Shown here one piece after another: positions 20,394 to 29,027 of a stretch of 64,000 nucleotides of DNA; the stretch's first letter is position 1, and each line of letters opens with the position of its first letter. The translations under genes and the position numbers were made by a program. The stretch is taken from NCBI GenBank assembly GCA_947476425.1, contig CANJQJ010000002.1:62001-126000 (forward strand). The letters are read 5' to 3'. This stretch comes from Sphingomonadaceae bacterium. Lineage in GTDB: Bacteria; Pseudomonadota; Alphaproteobacteria; Sphingomonadales; Sphingomonadaceae. Below the pieces are notes generated by a model. That model worked only from the letters and a program-made list of their open reading frames with translations, did no database searches and was not told the DNA's origin.

Positions 20394-21368
20394 ATGGTTA
20401 AGGCAAGCAAGGCACTCGATCGCGTTCTCGTGCTTGAAATGGTGCGAGTCACCGAAGCAGCTGCGATCGCGGCCTCCAAGCTCATCGGGCGCGGCGACGA
20501 AAAGGCCGCCGATCATGCCGCGGTCGAAGCAATGCGCGCTGCCTTCAACGATCTCGAGTTCGACGGCACCGTCGTCATCGGCGAAGGCGAGCGCGATGAA
20601 GCGCCGATGCTCTACATCGGCGAGAAGGTTGGCTGCGCAATCGGTACCGGCCCCAAGATCGACATCGCGCTCGATCCGCTCGAAGGCACCACGATTACCG
20701 CCAAGGCTGGCCCCAACGCGCTTGCCGTGCTCGCGATCGCCGAAGAGGGCGGCCTGCTCAACGCGCCCGACGTCTATATGGACAAGATCGCAATCGGACC
20801 CGGCTTTGCCCCGGGCCTCGTCAGCCTCCGCAGGACGCCTACCGAGAATGTCCATGCGCTCGCGGCTGCCAAGGGCGTGAAGCCCGACGAGATTATCGCA
20901 TGCGTGCTCGATCGCCCGCGCCACGAAAAGCTGATCGCTGAGTTGCGCGCAATCGGATGCGGCATCATGTTGATCCCTGACGGCGACGTCGCTGGCGTCA
21001 TCGCGGTCACCAACCCGGATACCACGATCGACATCTACATGGGCTCGGGCGGCGCACCCGAAGGCGTCCTAGCGGCGGCGGCATTGCGCTGCGTCGGTGG
21101 CCAGTTCGAAGGCCGCCTACTGTTCCGGAACGATGACGAGCGCGCGCGCGCGCACCGCTGGGGCATCACCGATCTCGATCGGATCTACAAGCTCGAGGAT
21201 CTCGTGAAGGGCGACGCGATATTCGCCGCTACGGGCGTCACGGATGGCTCGCTGCTCGATGGCGTCAAGCGTCGCAAGAACTGCATGACCACCGAGAGCG
21301 TCGTGATGCGCGCCAGCTCTGGCACCGTCCGTTGGGTCAAGGGCGAGCACCACCCCGAGCGCCACTGA
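20394..21368 (+). CDS. glpX: Class II fructose-1,6-bisphosphatase
   Basis: 324 residues; hydrolyses fructose 1,6-bisphosphate in gluconeogenesis. Family motifs: VIGEGERDEAPMLYIGE, DIALDPLEGTT (metal site) and MGSGGAPEGVLAAAAL. ATG 20394 is favoured, with AGAGGA upstream; GTG 20361 would add eleven residues. It follows hom with a 96-bp gap that contains a small inverted repeat (GTCGAG/CTCGAC) and no T run. A composite palindromic repeat follows the gene. Confidence 0.95.
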   Translation: MVKASKALDRVLVLEMVRVTEAAAIAASKLIGRGDEKAADHAAVEAMRAAFNDLEFDGTVVIGEGERDEAPMLYIGEKVGCAIGTGPKIDIALDPLEGTTITAKAGPNALAVLAIAEEGGLLNAPDVYMDKIAIGPGFAPGLVSLRRTPTENVHALAAAKGVKPDEIIACVLDRPRHEKLIAELRAIGCGIMLIPDGDVAGVIAVTNPDTTIDIYMGSGGAPEGVLAAAALRCVGGQFEGRLLFRNDDERARAHRWGITDLDRIYKLEDLVKGDAIFAATGVTDGSLLDGVKRRKNCMTTESVVMRASSGTVRWVKGEHHPERH

Positions 21369-21386
21369 GGCCGACTGGTTTTCAAT

Positions 21387-21481
21387 CGTCATCCCGGCGG
21401 ACGCCGGGATCCACGTCGCGGAGTTTTCCTCGATAGCGAGACCTGTGGATCCGATGGATCCCGACTTTCATCGGGATGACG
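21387..21481 (-). repeat. Composite intergenic palindromic repeat, copy B (inverted)
   Basis: The same element as at 6029 in the opposite orientation, between the convergent genes glpX and DUF924. Terminal hairpins are kept; the middle has diverged. Beyond it, to about 21525, further GGATGAC-like fragments suggest decayed extra palindromes. Confidence 0.88.
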
Positions 21482-21547
21482 GAGGGGGGCGTGGGGATGA
21501 CGAAAGGGGCGACGGGGTGACGAATTTCAATCCTGCTTAACCCAGCC

Positions 21548-22099
21548 CTAGAACCGCGACCCCGGCTGCGCGAGAAATTCCGCCTCTTCCGGCGTGTCCA
21601 CACGCCCGAGCGCCGCATTGCGCCCGGGGAAGCGACCGAAGCGCATGATCTGGTCGCGATGCCGATGCGCAAAGCGCGCCGCATCCTCAAGCCCGAGCGC
21701 ATCGTAAAGCGCATTGGCCAGCGACTGATCCTCCGCATCCTCGCTATGCATGAGCGGCATGTAGAGAAATTGTCGCTCGACCTTGGTCATGCCACCGTCC
21801 CAGCCACGTGAGAGCGCCAGCATCGTCAACTCGCGGGCAAGCGGATCGCCGGCGAAGGCTTGCGCCTTGCCACGATAGATGTTGCGTGGAAACTGGTCGA
21901 TCAGGATGATCGCAGCGAGCAGGCTGCGCGGGTCGCCCCGCCAGCCTGCTGCGTCGTTCTCCAATATGGACCGGCTCGCTGCAGCGAAACGCTCGGCGAT
22001 TACGCCATCCAGCGCGGCATCCTGGACAAAACGCTTCTCCTCCGGAGTCTCCTCCAGCCAGAAGCGGAGCACCTGCTCCGCCTGGTCAGCGTCCGTCAC
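21548..22099 (-). CDS. DUF924 family protein
   Basis: 183 residues, soluble and helical. QVLRFWLEETPEE at the start, LIDQFPRNIYRGKAQAFAGD in the middle and FLYMPLMHSEDAEDQ are the family signature. DUF924 proteins have a TPR-like helical fold; the molecular role is not established. It is followed in the same direction by nothing and converges with glpX. The gene upstream (22105-22500, same strand) ends 5 bp before it, so the two are probably one transcript. Confidence 0.88.
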   Translation of the reverse strand: MTDADQAEQVLRFWLEETPEEKRFVQDAALDGVIAERFAAASRSILENDAAGWRGDPRSLLAAIILIDQFPRNIYRGKAQAFAGDPLARELTMLALSRGWDGGMTKVERQFLYMPLMHSEDAEDQSLANALYDALGLEDAARFAHRHRDQIMRFGRFPGRNAALGRVDTPEEAEFLAQPGSRF

Positions 22100-22104
22100 C
22101 GGCC

Positions 22105-22500
22105 CTATTTACGAGGCTTCGGATAAGGTACGAATTTGTCGAGCCCGAGGAAACCGGACTGCATATGCGTGCCCTGGTCCACCAGCTTCACCGTATCGAT
22201 GCTGCAGAGCTGGTTCGTGTGGGTGTCGGTCACGAGAATGTCGCTCCAACGCAACGACGATGCCCCGGTCTTCGGGCGATTGAGATAAAGGGTGCCGTTG
22301 TTGAGTTCGTAGAGAACACCGATCCCGTCGTAGATACGGCTCGAACGAATGTCGTGTTGCATGATGCAATCAACTGGTTCGCCCGGAGTGCGACCTTCGA
22401 GCGCCTTGGCGAGCTTGTCTTCCTGGGACATGGTATCGGCCTGGGCGCCGCCTGAGGCCGCCAGCATGAGTGCAGCCAACGCCATAGTTGAAATTCGCAT
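22105..22500 (-). CDS. Secreted hypothetical protein
   Basis: 131 residues. ATG 22500 is preceded by AAGGAG at 7 bp, which fixes the start. A signal peptide (MRISTMALAALMLAASGGAQA) precedes a mature domain with two cysteines (CIMQHDIRSSRIYDG and NQLCSIDTVKLVD) that may form a disulfide. I do not recognise a named domain. Immediately upstream of, and probably co-transcribed with, the DUF924 gene. Confidence 0.8.
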   Translation of the reverse strand: MRISTMALAALMLAASGGAQADTMSQEDKLAKALEGRTPGEPVDCIMQHDIRSSRIYDGIGVLYELNNGTLYLNRPKTGASSLRWSDILVTDTHTNQLCSIDTVKLVDQGTHMQSGFLGLDKFVPYPKPRK

Positions 22501-22634
22501 TTCGATCTCCTTACGTTCATTCTGCTCTAGAAGACGGAACCGATGTGCCACAGCCTTGCTGAACCGGCGGTGACCGAATGATCACGATCCCTCAACCGGT
22601 AGACTTCGGCTCTGCGTGGCCCTAGAGCGCGCGC

Positions 22635-23441
22635 ATGCGCATGCAGTTCCACAAGATGCACGGGCTCGGCAACGATTTCGTCGTGATCGATGCCCGCGAA
22701 CAGGCGATCGCGATCGAGCCTGCGCTCGCGCGTGCGCTTGCCGACCGGCGAACCGGCATCGGCTGCGATCAGCTCATCCTGATCGACAAGGGGGCCAGCA
22801 CCGACGTCAAGATGCGGATCTGGAACAATGATGGTTCGGAGGTCGAGGCCTGCGGCAACGCAACCCGCTGCGTGCCCGTGCTCCTTGGCCGCGATTGCAC
22901 CATAGAAACCGCAGCCGGCGTGCTGACGGCGACGTTGGCCGAGGGCGGCTCGACTGTCGACATGGGCGTGCCTCGCTTCGATTGGGACGCAATCCCCCTC
23001 GCCTATCCGATGGATACACTGCTGATGCCGGTCGGTTGGGGTGAACTCGATCATCCGGCAGCGATCAACGTCGGCAATCCACACCTCGTCTTCTTCGTGC
23101 CCGATGTCGATGCCGTTGCGCTCGACACGCTCGGGCCCGAAATCGAGCATGACCCGCTTTTTCCCGCCCGCATCAACGTCAACATCGCCACGATCTTCGA
23201 TCCTTCGCATCTTCGCATGCGCACCTGGGAACGCGGGGCCGGGCTTACCCGTGCCTGCGGCACCGGAGCCTGTGCGACATTTGCTGCGGGCCGACGTCTC
23301 GGCCGCCTCGCCCACAAGGTCAGGCTCGACCTCCCGGGCGGTTCGCTTCATCTCGAGGAAGGCGCGGATGGCCATTTGCTGATGAGCGGCCCCGCTATTG
23401 ACGTCTTCACCGGCGACATCGATCTCGCACCCTACGCGTAA
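22635..23441 (+). CDS. dapF: Diaminopimelate epimerase
   Basis: 268 residues; converts LL- to meso-diaminopimelate for lysine and peptidoglycan. FHKMHGLGNDFVVIDAR opens the protein; the two catalytic cysteines are in EACGNATRC and TRACGTGACAT. ATG 22635 or 22641 can start it. Its TAA overlaps the ATG of mtaB (TAATG), opening a four-gene chain dapF-mtaB-ftsY-yciB with overlapping ends. Confidence 0.96.
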   Translation: MRMQFHKMHGLGNDFVVIDAREQAIAIEPALARALADRRTGIGCDQLILIDKGASTDVKMRIWNNDGSEVEACGNATRCVPVLLGRDCTIETAAGVLTATLAEGGSTVDMGVPRFDWDAIPLAYPMDTLLMPVGWGELDHPAAINVGNPHLVFFVPDVDAVALDTLGPEIEHDPLFPARINVNIATIFDPSHLRMRTWERGAGLTRACGTGACATFAAGRRLGRLAHKVRLDLPGGSLHLEEGADGHLLMSGPAIDVFTGDIDLAPYA

Positions 23442-24640
23442 TGCTGCGTCCCGAGATCATCACCCTGGGCTGCCGCCTCAATATCGCCGAGAGCGAGACG
23501 ATGCGCTCATTCCTCCACGAGGACGACGATATCGTCGTCGTGAACAGCTGCGCGGTTACTGCCGAGGCGGTCAAGCAGACTCGGCAGGCGATCCGCCGCG
23601 CCCGCCGCGATCGACCCGATGCCCGTATCATCGTCACCGGCTGCGCCGCTGAAATCGAACCGCAAAGCTTTGCCGACATGAGCGAGGTCGATGCCGTCAT
23701 CGGCAACCGGGCGAAGCTCGATCCCGCAAGCTTTTACCCCTCGGCTTCCCGCTCACCGAAGAAGATTTCCGCATTCACCCAGCACGCTCGCGCCTTCGTC
23801 GAGGTCCAGAACGGCTGCGATCACAGCTGCACCTTCTGCATCATCCCGCAGTGTCGCGGCGCCAGCCGCTCGATACCGGCTGCCCCTCTGGTCGATCGCA
23901 TCAAGGCATTGGTCGATCGCGGACACGAGGAGATCATCCTCACCGGCGTTGACGTCACCAGCTACGGTGCCGATCTTCCCGGCACGCCAAGCCTCGGCCA
24001 CCTCGTCGAGCAAATCCTCCGCGATGTGCCCGAATTGCCACGCCTGCGCCTCTCCTCGCTCGATTCAGTCGAGATCGATGACCGGCTGTTCGAGATCATC
24101 ACCGGCGAACCCCGGTTGATGCCGCATCTCCATCTATCGCTGCAGGCCGGTGACGACCTCGTGCTCAAGCGGATGAAGCGTCGCCATAGCCGTGCCGACG
24201 CGGTCCGCATCGTCGATCGTCTCAAGTCGAAGCGTCCGGCCATCGCAATCGGGGCCGACATCATCGCCGGCTTCCCGACCGAGAGCGAGGCGATGTTCGC
24301 CAACTCACTCGCCCTCGTCGCCGATTGCGATATCGTCCATGGCCACATCTTTCCCTACAGTCCGCGTGCGGGCACTCCCGCAGCCCGCATGCCGCAGGTC
24401 GATCCACCGGTAGTGCGCGATCGGGCGAAGCGATTGCGCGAGGCCTGCGGCGCCCGTCACGCGGCCTGGCTCGAAACGCTCATCGGCACGACCCAGGATG
24501 TCCTCGTCGAGCTAAGCGGCGACAAGGGACATTGCGGGAATTTCGCGATGGTGCAAGTTCCATCCCAGTCGGCGCACGGGTGCATGTCCGTGCAGATCAT
24601 CGCCAGCGACGGCCACAGCCTCACAGGTATTCCTTCATGA
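23441..24640 (+). CDS. mtaB: tRNA t6A37 methylthiotransferase MtaB
   Basis: 399 residues; a radical-SAM enzyme that turns t6A37 of tRNA into the 2-methylthio form. N-terminal cluster cysteines in TLGCRLNIAESE, NSCAVTAEA and TGCAAEIEP; radical-SAM Cys126/130/133 in CDHSCTFCIIPQCRG. The LGCRLN(x)AE motif is typical of the MtaB/YqeV branch rather than MiaB. Overlaps dapF by one base and ftsY by four. Confidence 0.94.
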   Translation: MLRPEIITLGCRLNIAESETMRSFLHEDDDIVVVNSCAVTAEAVKQTRQAIRRARRDRPDARIIVTGCAAEIEPQSFADMSEVDAVIGNRAKLDPASFYPSASRSPKKISAFTQHARAFVEVQNGCDHSCTFCIIPQCRGASRSIPAAPLVDRIKALVDRGHEEIILTGVDVTSYGADLPGTPSLGHLVEQILRDVPELPRLRLSSLDSVEIDDRLFEIITGEPRLMPHLHLSLQAGDDLVLKRMKRRHSRADAVRIVDRLKSKRPAIAIGADIIAGFPTESEAMFANSLALVADCDIVHGHIFPYSPRAGTPAARMPQVDPPVVRDRAKRLREACGARHAAWLETLIGTTQDVLVELSGDKGHCGNFAMVQVPSQSAHGCMSVQIIASDGHSLTGIPS

Positions 24641-25584
24641 ATGACACCGTCCCCTGGCGCGATCGGCTGCTTGGCGGGTTCAAGCGCACCTCCGAAAAGC
24701 TCGGCGAAAACCTCACCGGACTTTTCACCAAGGCCACGCTCGACGCCGACACGCTCGACGAGATCGAGGAGGCGCTGATCGCGTCGGACCTCGGGCCGAG
24801 TACTGCCGCGCGTGTTCGCGAGCGGCTCGAAGGCGAACGCTTCGAACGGGGTCTCGATGTAATGGCCGTCCGTGAAATCGTCGCGCAGGAGATCGCCAAG
24901 ATTCTCGCGCCGGTCGCCATACCGCTCGAGGTCATCGCCTTCCCGCGTCCACAGGTGATCCTCGTCATCGGCGTCAACGGATCGGGCAAGACCACCACCA
25001 TCGCCAAGCTCGCCCACCTGCTCACCGAGCAGGATTATCAGGTCATGCTCGTCGCCGGGGATACCTTTCGCGCTGCCGCGATCGGCCAGCTCAAGGTCTG
25101 GGCCGATCGAGTCGGAGTGCCGATCATCATGGGCAAGGAAGGTGGCGATGCCGCCGGCCTCGTCTTCGAAGGGGTCAAGAAGGGTACCGAAATCGGTACC
25201 GACGTCCTTATCGTGGACACTGCCGGTCGCCTCCAGAACAAGGCCGGGCTGATGGACGAGCTCGCCAAGATACGACGCGTGCTCGGCCGCCTCAATCCCG
25301 AGGCGCCGCACAATGTCGTCCTCGTGCTCGATGCCACCACCGGTCAAAATGCGCTGAACCAGATCGAGATCTTCAAGGAAATGGCGGGCGTCACCGGTCT
25401 CGTCATGACCAAGCTCGATGGCACTGCCCGCGGCGGCGTGCTCGTTGCGGCTGCCGAGAAGTTCGGCCTTCCCATCCACGCGATCGGCATCGGCGAAACC
25501 ATCGACGATCTTCGTCCATTCGACCCCCAGGAAGTGGCCCGCGCGATCGCGGGCGTAGCGCCGCTCAAGGAACGCACGGCATGA
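24637..25584 (+). CDS. ftsY: Signal recognition particle receptor FtsY
   Basis: 315 residues; the membrane-associated GTPase that docks SRP-ribosome complexes at the SecYEG translocon. N domain 1-95 (WRDRLLGGFKRTSEKL), G domain with GVNGSGKTTTIAKLA, DTAGRLQNKAGLM and TKLDGTARGG. It lacks the long acidic A domain of E. coli FtsY, as usual in alphaproteobacteria. ATG 24637 overlaps the mtaB stop (ATGA). Confidence 0.96.
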   Translation: MNDTVPWRDRLLGGFKRTSEKLGENLTGLFTKATLDADTLDEIEEALIASDLGPSTAARVRERLEGERFERGLDVMAVREIVAQEIAKILAPVAIPLEVIAFPRPQVILVIGVNGSGKTTTIAKLAHLLTEQDYQVMLVAGDTFRAAAIGQLKVWADRVGVPIIMGKEGGDAAGLVFEGVKKGTEIGTDVLIVDTAGRLQNKAGLMDELAKIRRVLGRLNPEAPHNVVLVLDATTGQNALNQIEIFKEMAGVTGLVMTKLDGTARGGVLVAAAEKFGLPIHAIGIGETIDDLRPFDPQEVARAIAGVAPLKERTA

Positions 25585-26198
25585 CCGATACCAGCACTAC
25601 CAAGCCGGAAATCAGCGGCTCTCTTCGCCTCGCGCTCGATCTCGGTCCGCTGGTGATCTTTTTCGCTGCCTATTATTTCACCGGCAAGAATGTCTTCATG
25701 GCCACCGCGATCTTCATGGCATCGACCGCAATCGCGATTGCACTCTCGGCCTGGAAGATCGGCAAGGTCTCGCCGATGCTGCTTTTCTCCGGTGTCATGG
25801 TGCTCGGGTTCGGCGGACTGACGCTGTGGCTTCACGACGAAAGCTTCATCAAGATCAAGCCGACGCTCTATTATGTCATGGTCTCGGGGATTCTCTTTTT
25901 CGGGCTGTGGAGCAAGCGCCCCACGCTGCAGCTCGTCCTCGGCCATGCCTATCCCGGCCTCAGCGAGCGTGGCTGGGCGATCTTGTCGCGCAACTGGGCG
26001 ATCTTCTTCCTGCTGCTGGCGGCAAGCAACGAACTGGTCTGGCGAACATCCTCGACGAGCTTCTGGCTTGGCTACAAGCTCTGGGGTGCATTGCCCGCGA
26101 CCATCGTCTTCGCAATGAGCCAGCTGCCCATGCTCACACGCCACGGCTTGAATGCGGAACAGGCCCACGTCACGGAGGAACTTCCGCCCCAAGGCTGA
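25581..26198 (+). CDS. yciB: YciB/IspZ inner-membrane septation protein
   Basis: 205 residues with about five hydrophobic segments (LGPLVIFFAAYYFTG, ATAIFMASTAIAIALSAW, MLLFSGVMVLGFGGLTLWL, YYVMVSGILFFGLWS, WAIFFLLLAASNELVW). KIKPTLYY and NELVWR are family marks. YciB proteins affect cell division and envelope integrity; the exact activity is not known. It overlaps ftsY by ATGA, a common alphaproteobacterial arrangement. Confidence 0.92.
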   Translation: MTDTSTTKPEISGSLRLALDLGPLVIFFAAYYFTGKNVFMATAIFMASTAIAIALSAWKIGKVSPMLLFSGVMVLGFGGLTLWLHDESFIKIKPTLYYVMVSGILFFGLWSKRPTLQLVLGHAYPGLSERGWAILSRNWAIFFLLLAASNELVWRTSSTSFWLGYKLWGALPATIVFAMSQLPMLTRHGLNAEQAHVTEELPPQG

Positions 26199-26278
26199 GC
26201 ATATACTCCATTTCGTCCAGCAAACGACATTTTACCCACACCAAATCACTCGCTTGCAGCCTACCCCTCTCTTCTTGT

Positions 26279-26307
26279 GTGACAAACCGCTCTTACCGCA
26301 CTAATGT
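26279..26307 (+). promoter_or_regulatory. Possible sigma-70 promoter for the PuuD-like gene
   Basis: GTGACA, 17 bp, TAATGT, about 55 bp before ATG 26362. A perfect hairpin AGCCGCC-CCAC-GGCGGCT (26322-26339) follows in the leader and is not trailed by a T run. By eye only. Confidence 0.35.
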
Positions 26308-26361
26308 CCGCGACACCGCAGAGCCGCCCCACGGCGGCTACACAGACGGGGGAGAAGCTCT

Positions 26362-26916
26362 ATGGATAAAATCCTCGGTAACCTACATATCGTATTGCTG
26401 CTTGGTCTTGTCGCAGGACTGGCACTGATCTTCGGGACGCATGGCAGCCTCGATGCAAATCTCGTGCTCCGCTGGATGCACGTCTTTTTCGGCATTCTCT
26501 GGATCGGCCTGCTCTATTATTTCAATTTCGTGCAGATCCCGACCATGCCCAAGGTACCTGCCGAGCTTAAGCCGGGCGTTTCGAAGTACATCGCGCCCAG
26601 CGCACTGTTCTTCTTCCGCTGGGCCGCGCTACTCACCGTGATCACGGGTCTCTCCCTGGCCTATGTGATGGGCTATGCGCATGAAGCACTCACCTTCAGC
26701 GCAGGCTATCAGTTGATCGGTATCGGCATGTGGCTGGCACTCATCATGGCGGCCAATGTCTGGTTCGTGATCTGGCCAAACCAGAAGCGCGCGCTCGGCA
26801 TCGTCGAAGCGGATGCCGACAGCAAGGCCAAGTCGGCTCGCCTGGCGATGCTCGCATCGCGGACCAACGTGCTGCTGTCGATCCCAATGCTCTACGCAAT
26901 GGCGAACTTCAGCTAA
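26362..26916 (+). CDS. PuuD-like membrane protein (urate hydroxylase family)
   Basis: 184 residues with four hydrophobic segments: [55 protein letters not shown] and LIGIGMWLALIMAANVWFVIW. HVFFGILWIGLLYYFNFVQ matches the membrane domain of PuuD-type proteins. Full-length PuuD, a urate oxidase, has a cytochrome c domain that is absent here, so urate oxidation should not be assumed. Histidines in the helices may bind haem. It stands alone, converging with pspF. Confidence 0.78.
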   Translation: MDKILGNLHIVLLLGLVAGLALIFGTHGSLDANLVLRWMHVFFGILWIGLLYYFNFVQIPTMPKVPAELKPGVSKYIAPSALFFFRWAALLTVITGLSLAYVMGYAHEALTFSAGYQLIGIGMWLALIMAANVWFVIWPNQKRALGIVEADADSKAKSARLAMLASRTNVLLSIPMLYAMANFS

Positions 26917-26924
26917 GCCAAATG

Positions 26925-27935
26925 TTACTGCGCCGCCCGGTCGAGCAGACCGTGGCGGCGTAGCGCATGGCGCAGCTGGTCGTAGCTCAACATGAGCAAG
27001 GTCGCCGCCCGGCGCTGATTATGGCGACATTCCTCCAGTGCCGCTTCGAGCAATTGCTTCTCATAGGTGAGGCACGCTGCGCGAAAACCTTCAGCCGGCA
27101 ATTCAGCGAGAAATTGCGGATCTTCCGCAATCGCAGCCTTCGGCTCACTCGTTTCCGTCACCCATGGCGAGATGAACGGATCGAACTCGAGTACGCCAAC
27201 CGGCGCCTCCGGGTCATCCCAGCGATAGACCGCTCGCTCCACCACATTGCGCAACTCGCGTACGTTCCCCGGCCACGAATACGCATCCAGCGCACCAAGC
27301 GCCTCGGCCGAAAATCCCGGCCAGCCATCCCAGCCGAGTTCGGACGCCATCCGTCTCCCGAAATGATCCGCGAGAACCGCGACGTCATTCTCGCGCGCCC
27401 GCAGCGGCGGCAATGTGATCACCTCGAACGACAGCCGGTCGAGCAGGTCGGCACGAAAACGTCCCTGGGCGGCCAATCGCGGAAGATTTTCATTCGTCGC
27501 CGCCACGATTCGCACATCGACACGCAGCACCCGGTTCGATCCGATACGCGTGACCTCGCCATATTCGACCGCGCGCAGCAATCGTTCCTGCGCGCCCGCC
27601 GATAGCATCGCCAGTTCATCGAGAAACAGCGTGCCGCCATCGGCCTCTTCGAAACGCCCCGCCCGCGCACGAGTCGCACCCGTGAAGGCGCCGGCTTCAT
27701 GCCCGAACAGTTCTGCTTCGATCAGCGTTTCGGGAAGCGCCGCGCAATTCATCGTCACCAGCGGCGCATCCCAGCGCGGGCTAAGCCGATGCAACCGCTC
27801 GGCCACCAGCTCCTTGCCCGTGCCACGTTCACCGATCACCAGGACTGGCCGATTGAGCGCCGCCGCGCGACTTGCCCGCTCGACCGCATCGAGGAAGGCG
27901 GACGACTGGCCAATGAAATCCGTTTCGCGATTCAT
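26925..27935 (-). CDS. pspF: Phage shock operon transcriptional activator PspF
   Basis: 336 residues; a sigma-54 enhancer-binding AAA+ activator without an N-terminal regulatory domain, the PspF hallmark. Walker A GERGTGKELVAERLH, GAFTGA loop, Walker B GGTLFLDEL, arginine finger region, then a Fis-type helix-turn-helix (RRAATLLMLSYDQLRHAL). In E. coli PspA binds and inhibits PspF. ATG 27935 begins MNRETDFIGQS; an upstream in-frame TTG is less likely. Divergent from pspA across 171 bp holding a sigma-54 promoter. Confidence 0.94.
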   Translation of the reverse strand: MNRETDFIGQSSAFLDAVERASRAAALNRPVLVIGERGTGKELVAERLHRLSPRWDAPLVTMNCAALPETLIEAELFGHEAGAFTGATRARAGRFEEADGGTLFLDELAMLSAGAQERLLRAVEYGEVTRIGSNRVLRVDVRIVAATNENLPRLAAQGRFRADLLDRLSFEVITLPPLRARENDVAVLADHFGRRMASELGWDGWPGFSAEALGALDAYSWPGNVRELRNVVERAVYRWDDPEAPVGVLEFDPFISPWVTETSEPKAAIAEDPQFLAELPAEGFRAACLTYEKQLLEAALEECRHNQRRAATLLMLSYDQLRHALRRHGLLDRAAQ

Positions 27936-27941
27936 GCCGAA

Positions 27942-27970
27942 GATTAGCAAAATCTACGAATGATTAGCAA
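27942..27970. promoter_or_regulatory. Direct repeat GATTAGCAA, likely PspF binding sites
   Basis: GATTAGCAA occurs at 27942-27950 and 27962-27970, 20 bp apart (about two helical turns), 65-90 bp upstream of the -24 element of the pspA promoter. Spacing and position fit upstream activating sites for PspF, which could also repress its own gene. Inferred from position. Confidence 0.5.
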
Positions 27971-28032
27971 TCCATCACGCCAAAAAGCCATTTCTCAATA
28001 GCAACGCGCTCGGTTTTCCGTTGTTTCAGGAA

Positions 28033-28049
28033 TTGGCACGGACCCTGCA
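28033..28049 (+). promoter_or_regulatory. Sigma-54 promoter of pspABC
   Basis: TTGGCACGGACCCTGCA matches the -24/-12 consensus TGGCACG-N4-TTGC with one change. It is 58 bp before the pspA ATG and lies between pspF and pspA, as expected. Confidence 0.85.
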
Positions 28050-28106
28050 AAGTATTGGATCGAGCAGCATCCGATCCAATATGCTTGCAGATTGAGGAGT
28101 GAACAG

Positions 28107-28778
28107 ATGGGAATCTTCTCCCGCACCCGCGATATCATCGCCGCCAATGTCTCCGACCTTCTCGACAAGGCCGAGGATCCGGCGAAGATGGTCCGCCTGA
28201 TCATCATGGAGATGGAAGAAACGCTGGTCGAGGTTCGCGCATCGGCTGCGCGCACCATCGCCGACCAGAAGGAGATGCGCCGCCAGATCGCCAAGCTCGA
28301 GCAGGTCCAGTCAGGCTGGGCCGAAAAGGCCGAGCTCGCTTTGTCCAAGGGCCGCGAGGATCTTGCAAAGGCCGCCCTGCACGAGAAGCAGAAGGCCGCC
28401 GATCTCGCCCAGCAGATCGGCCATGAAATCGATGAGATGAACGACGCGCTCTCCGCGTCCGAAGGCGACATCACCAAGCTGCAGGCCAAGCTGCGCGAGG
28501 CGCGCGCACGACAGAACTCGATCGTCACGCGAATGGAATCCGCCAGCAACCGGCTTCGCATGCGGCAGATGTATGCGGGCGCCAAGGTCGATGAGGCCTT
28601 CTCGCGTTTCGACTTGCTCGAACGACGAGTCGATCTCGCCGAGGGCCGCGCTGAAGCCGCAAGCCTTGGCGCAGCGCCCAAGACGCTCGACGAGGAAATC
28701 GCCGAGCTACGCACCAACGACAAGGTCGAAGCAGAGCTTGAAGCGTTGAAGGCCCGCATGGACAAGCAGGAAGGCTGA
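28107..28778 (+). CDS. pspA: Phage shock protein A
   Basis: 223 residues, a coiled-coil ESCRT-III-like peripheral membrane protein that binds stressed inner membrane and, in enterics, restrains PspF. MGIFSRTRDIIAANVSDLLDK is the N-terminal amphipathic helix; EDPAKMVRLIIMEMEETL and long heptad stretches follow. ATG 28107 has GAGGAG at 7 bp. First gene of pspABC. Confidence 0.95.
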   Translation: MGIFSRTRDIIAANVSDLLDKAEDPAKMVRLIIMEMEETLVEVRASAARTIADQKEMRRQIAKLEQVQSGWAEKAELALSKGREDLAKAALHEKQKAADLAQQIGHEIDEMNDALSASEGDITKLQAKLREARARQNSIVTRMESASNRLRMRQMYAGAKVDEAFSRFDLLERRVDLAEGRAEAASLGAAPKTLDEEIAELRTNDKVEAELEALKARMDKQEG

Positions 28779-28781
28779 TCG

Positions 28782-29021
28782 ATGGAAGGCATCCTCGCCT
28801 TGATGATCCCGATTTGCGCGATCGTCGTGCTGCCATGGCTAGCGCTGCATTACGTGACCCAATGGAAGAAGGCAGGCTCGATGAGCGCATCGGACGAGAG
28901 GTTGCTCGACGATCTCTACGAAACCGCACGCCGTCTCGAAGCCCGGCTCGAAACCGTCGAGCGCATCGTTGCAGCCGACAATCCCCAATTCCGCCCCCAT
29001 TCCGGCCCTGAAAGGAGCTGA
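28782..29021 (+). CDS. pspB: Phage shock protein B
   Basis: 79 residues. One N-terminal transmembrane segment (ILALMIPICAIVVLPWLALHYV) and a cytoplasmic coiled coil (SDERLLDDLYETARRLEARLETVERI), as in PspB, which works with PspC to release PspF from PspA. Three bases separate it from pspA. AAAGGAG near its 3' end is the ribosome-binding site of pspC. Confidence 0.93.
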   Translation: MEGILALMIPICAIVVLPWLALHYVTQWKKAGSMSASDERLLDDLYETARRLEARLETVERIVAADNPQFRPHSGPERS

Positions 29022-29027
29022 CCAATA
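29011..29027 (+). promoter_or_regulatory. Ribosome-binding site and ATA start of pspC
   Basis: AAAGGAG at 29011-29017 is followed after 7 bp by ATA at 29025, then TCTGCCCGCCGC. The frame is closed upstream by the TGA at 29019 (also the pspB stop), and the next GTG in frame is 29142, inside the conserved domain. Spacing and conservation point to ATA as the initiation codon, or to an ATG changed by mutation or base-calling error. Confidence 0.7.

Noticed and set aside
26322-26339. Rho-independent terminator after yciB
   Set aside because: The stem is perfect but no T run follows, and it lies in the likely leader of the next gene.
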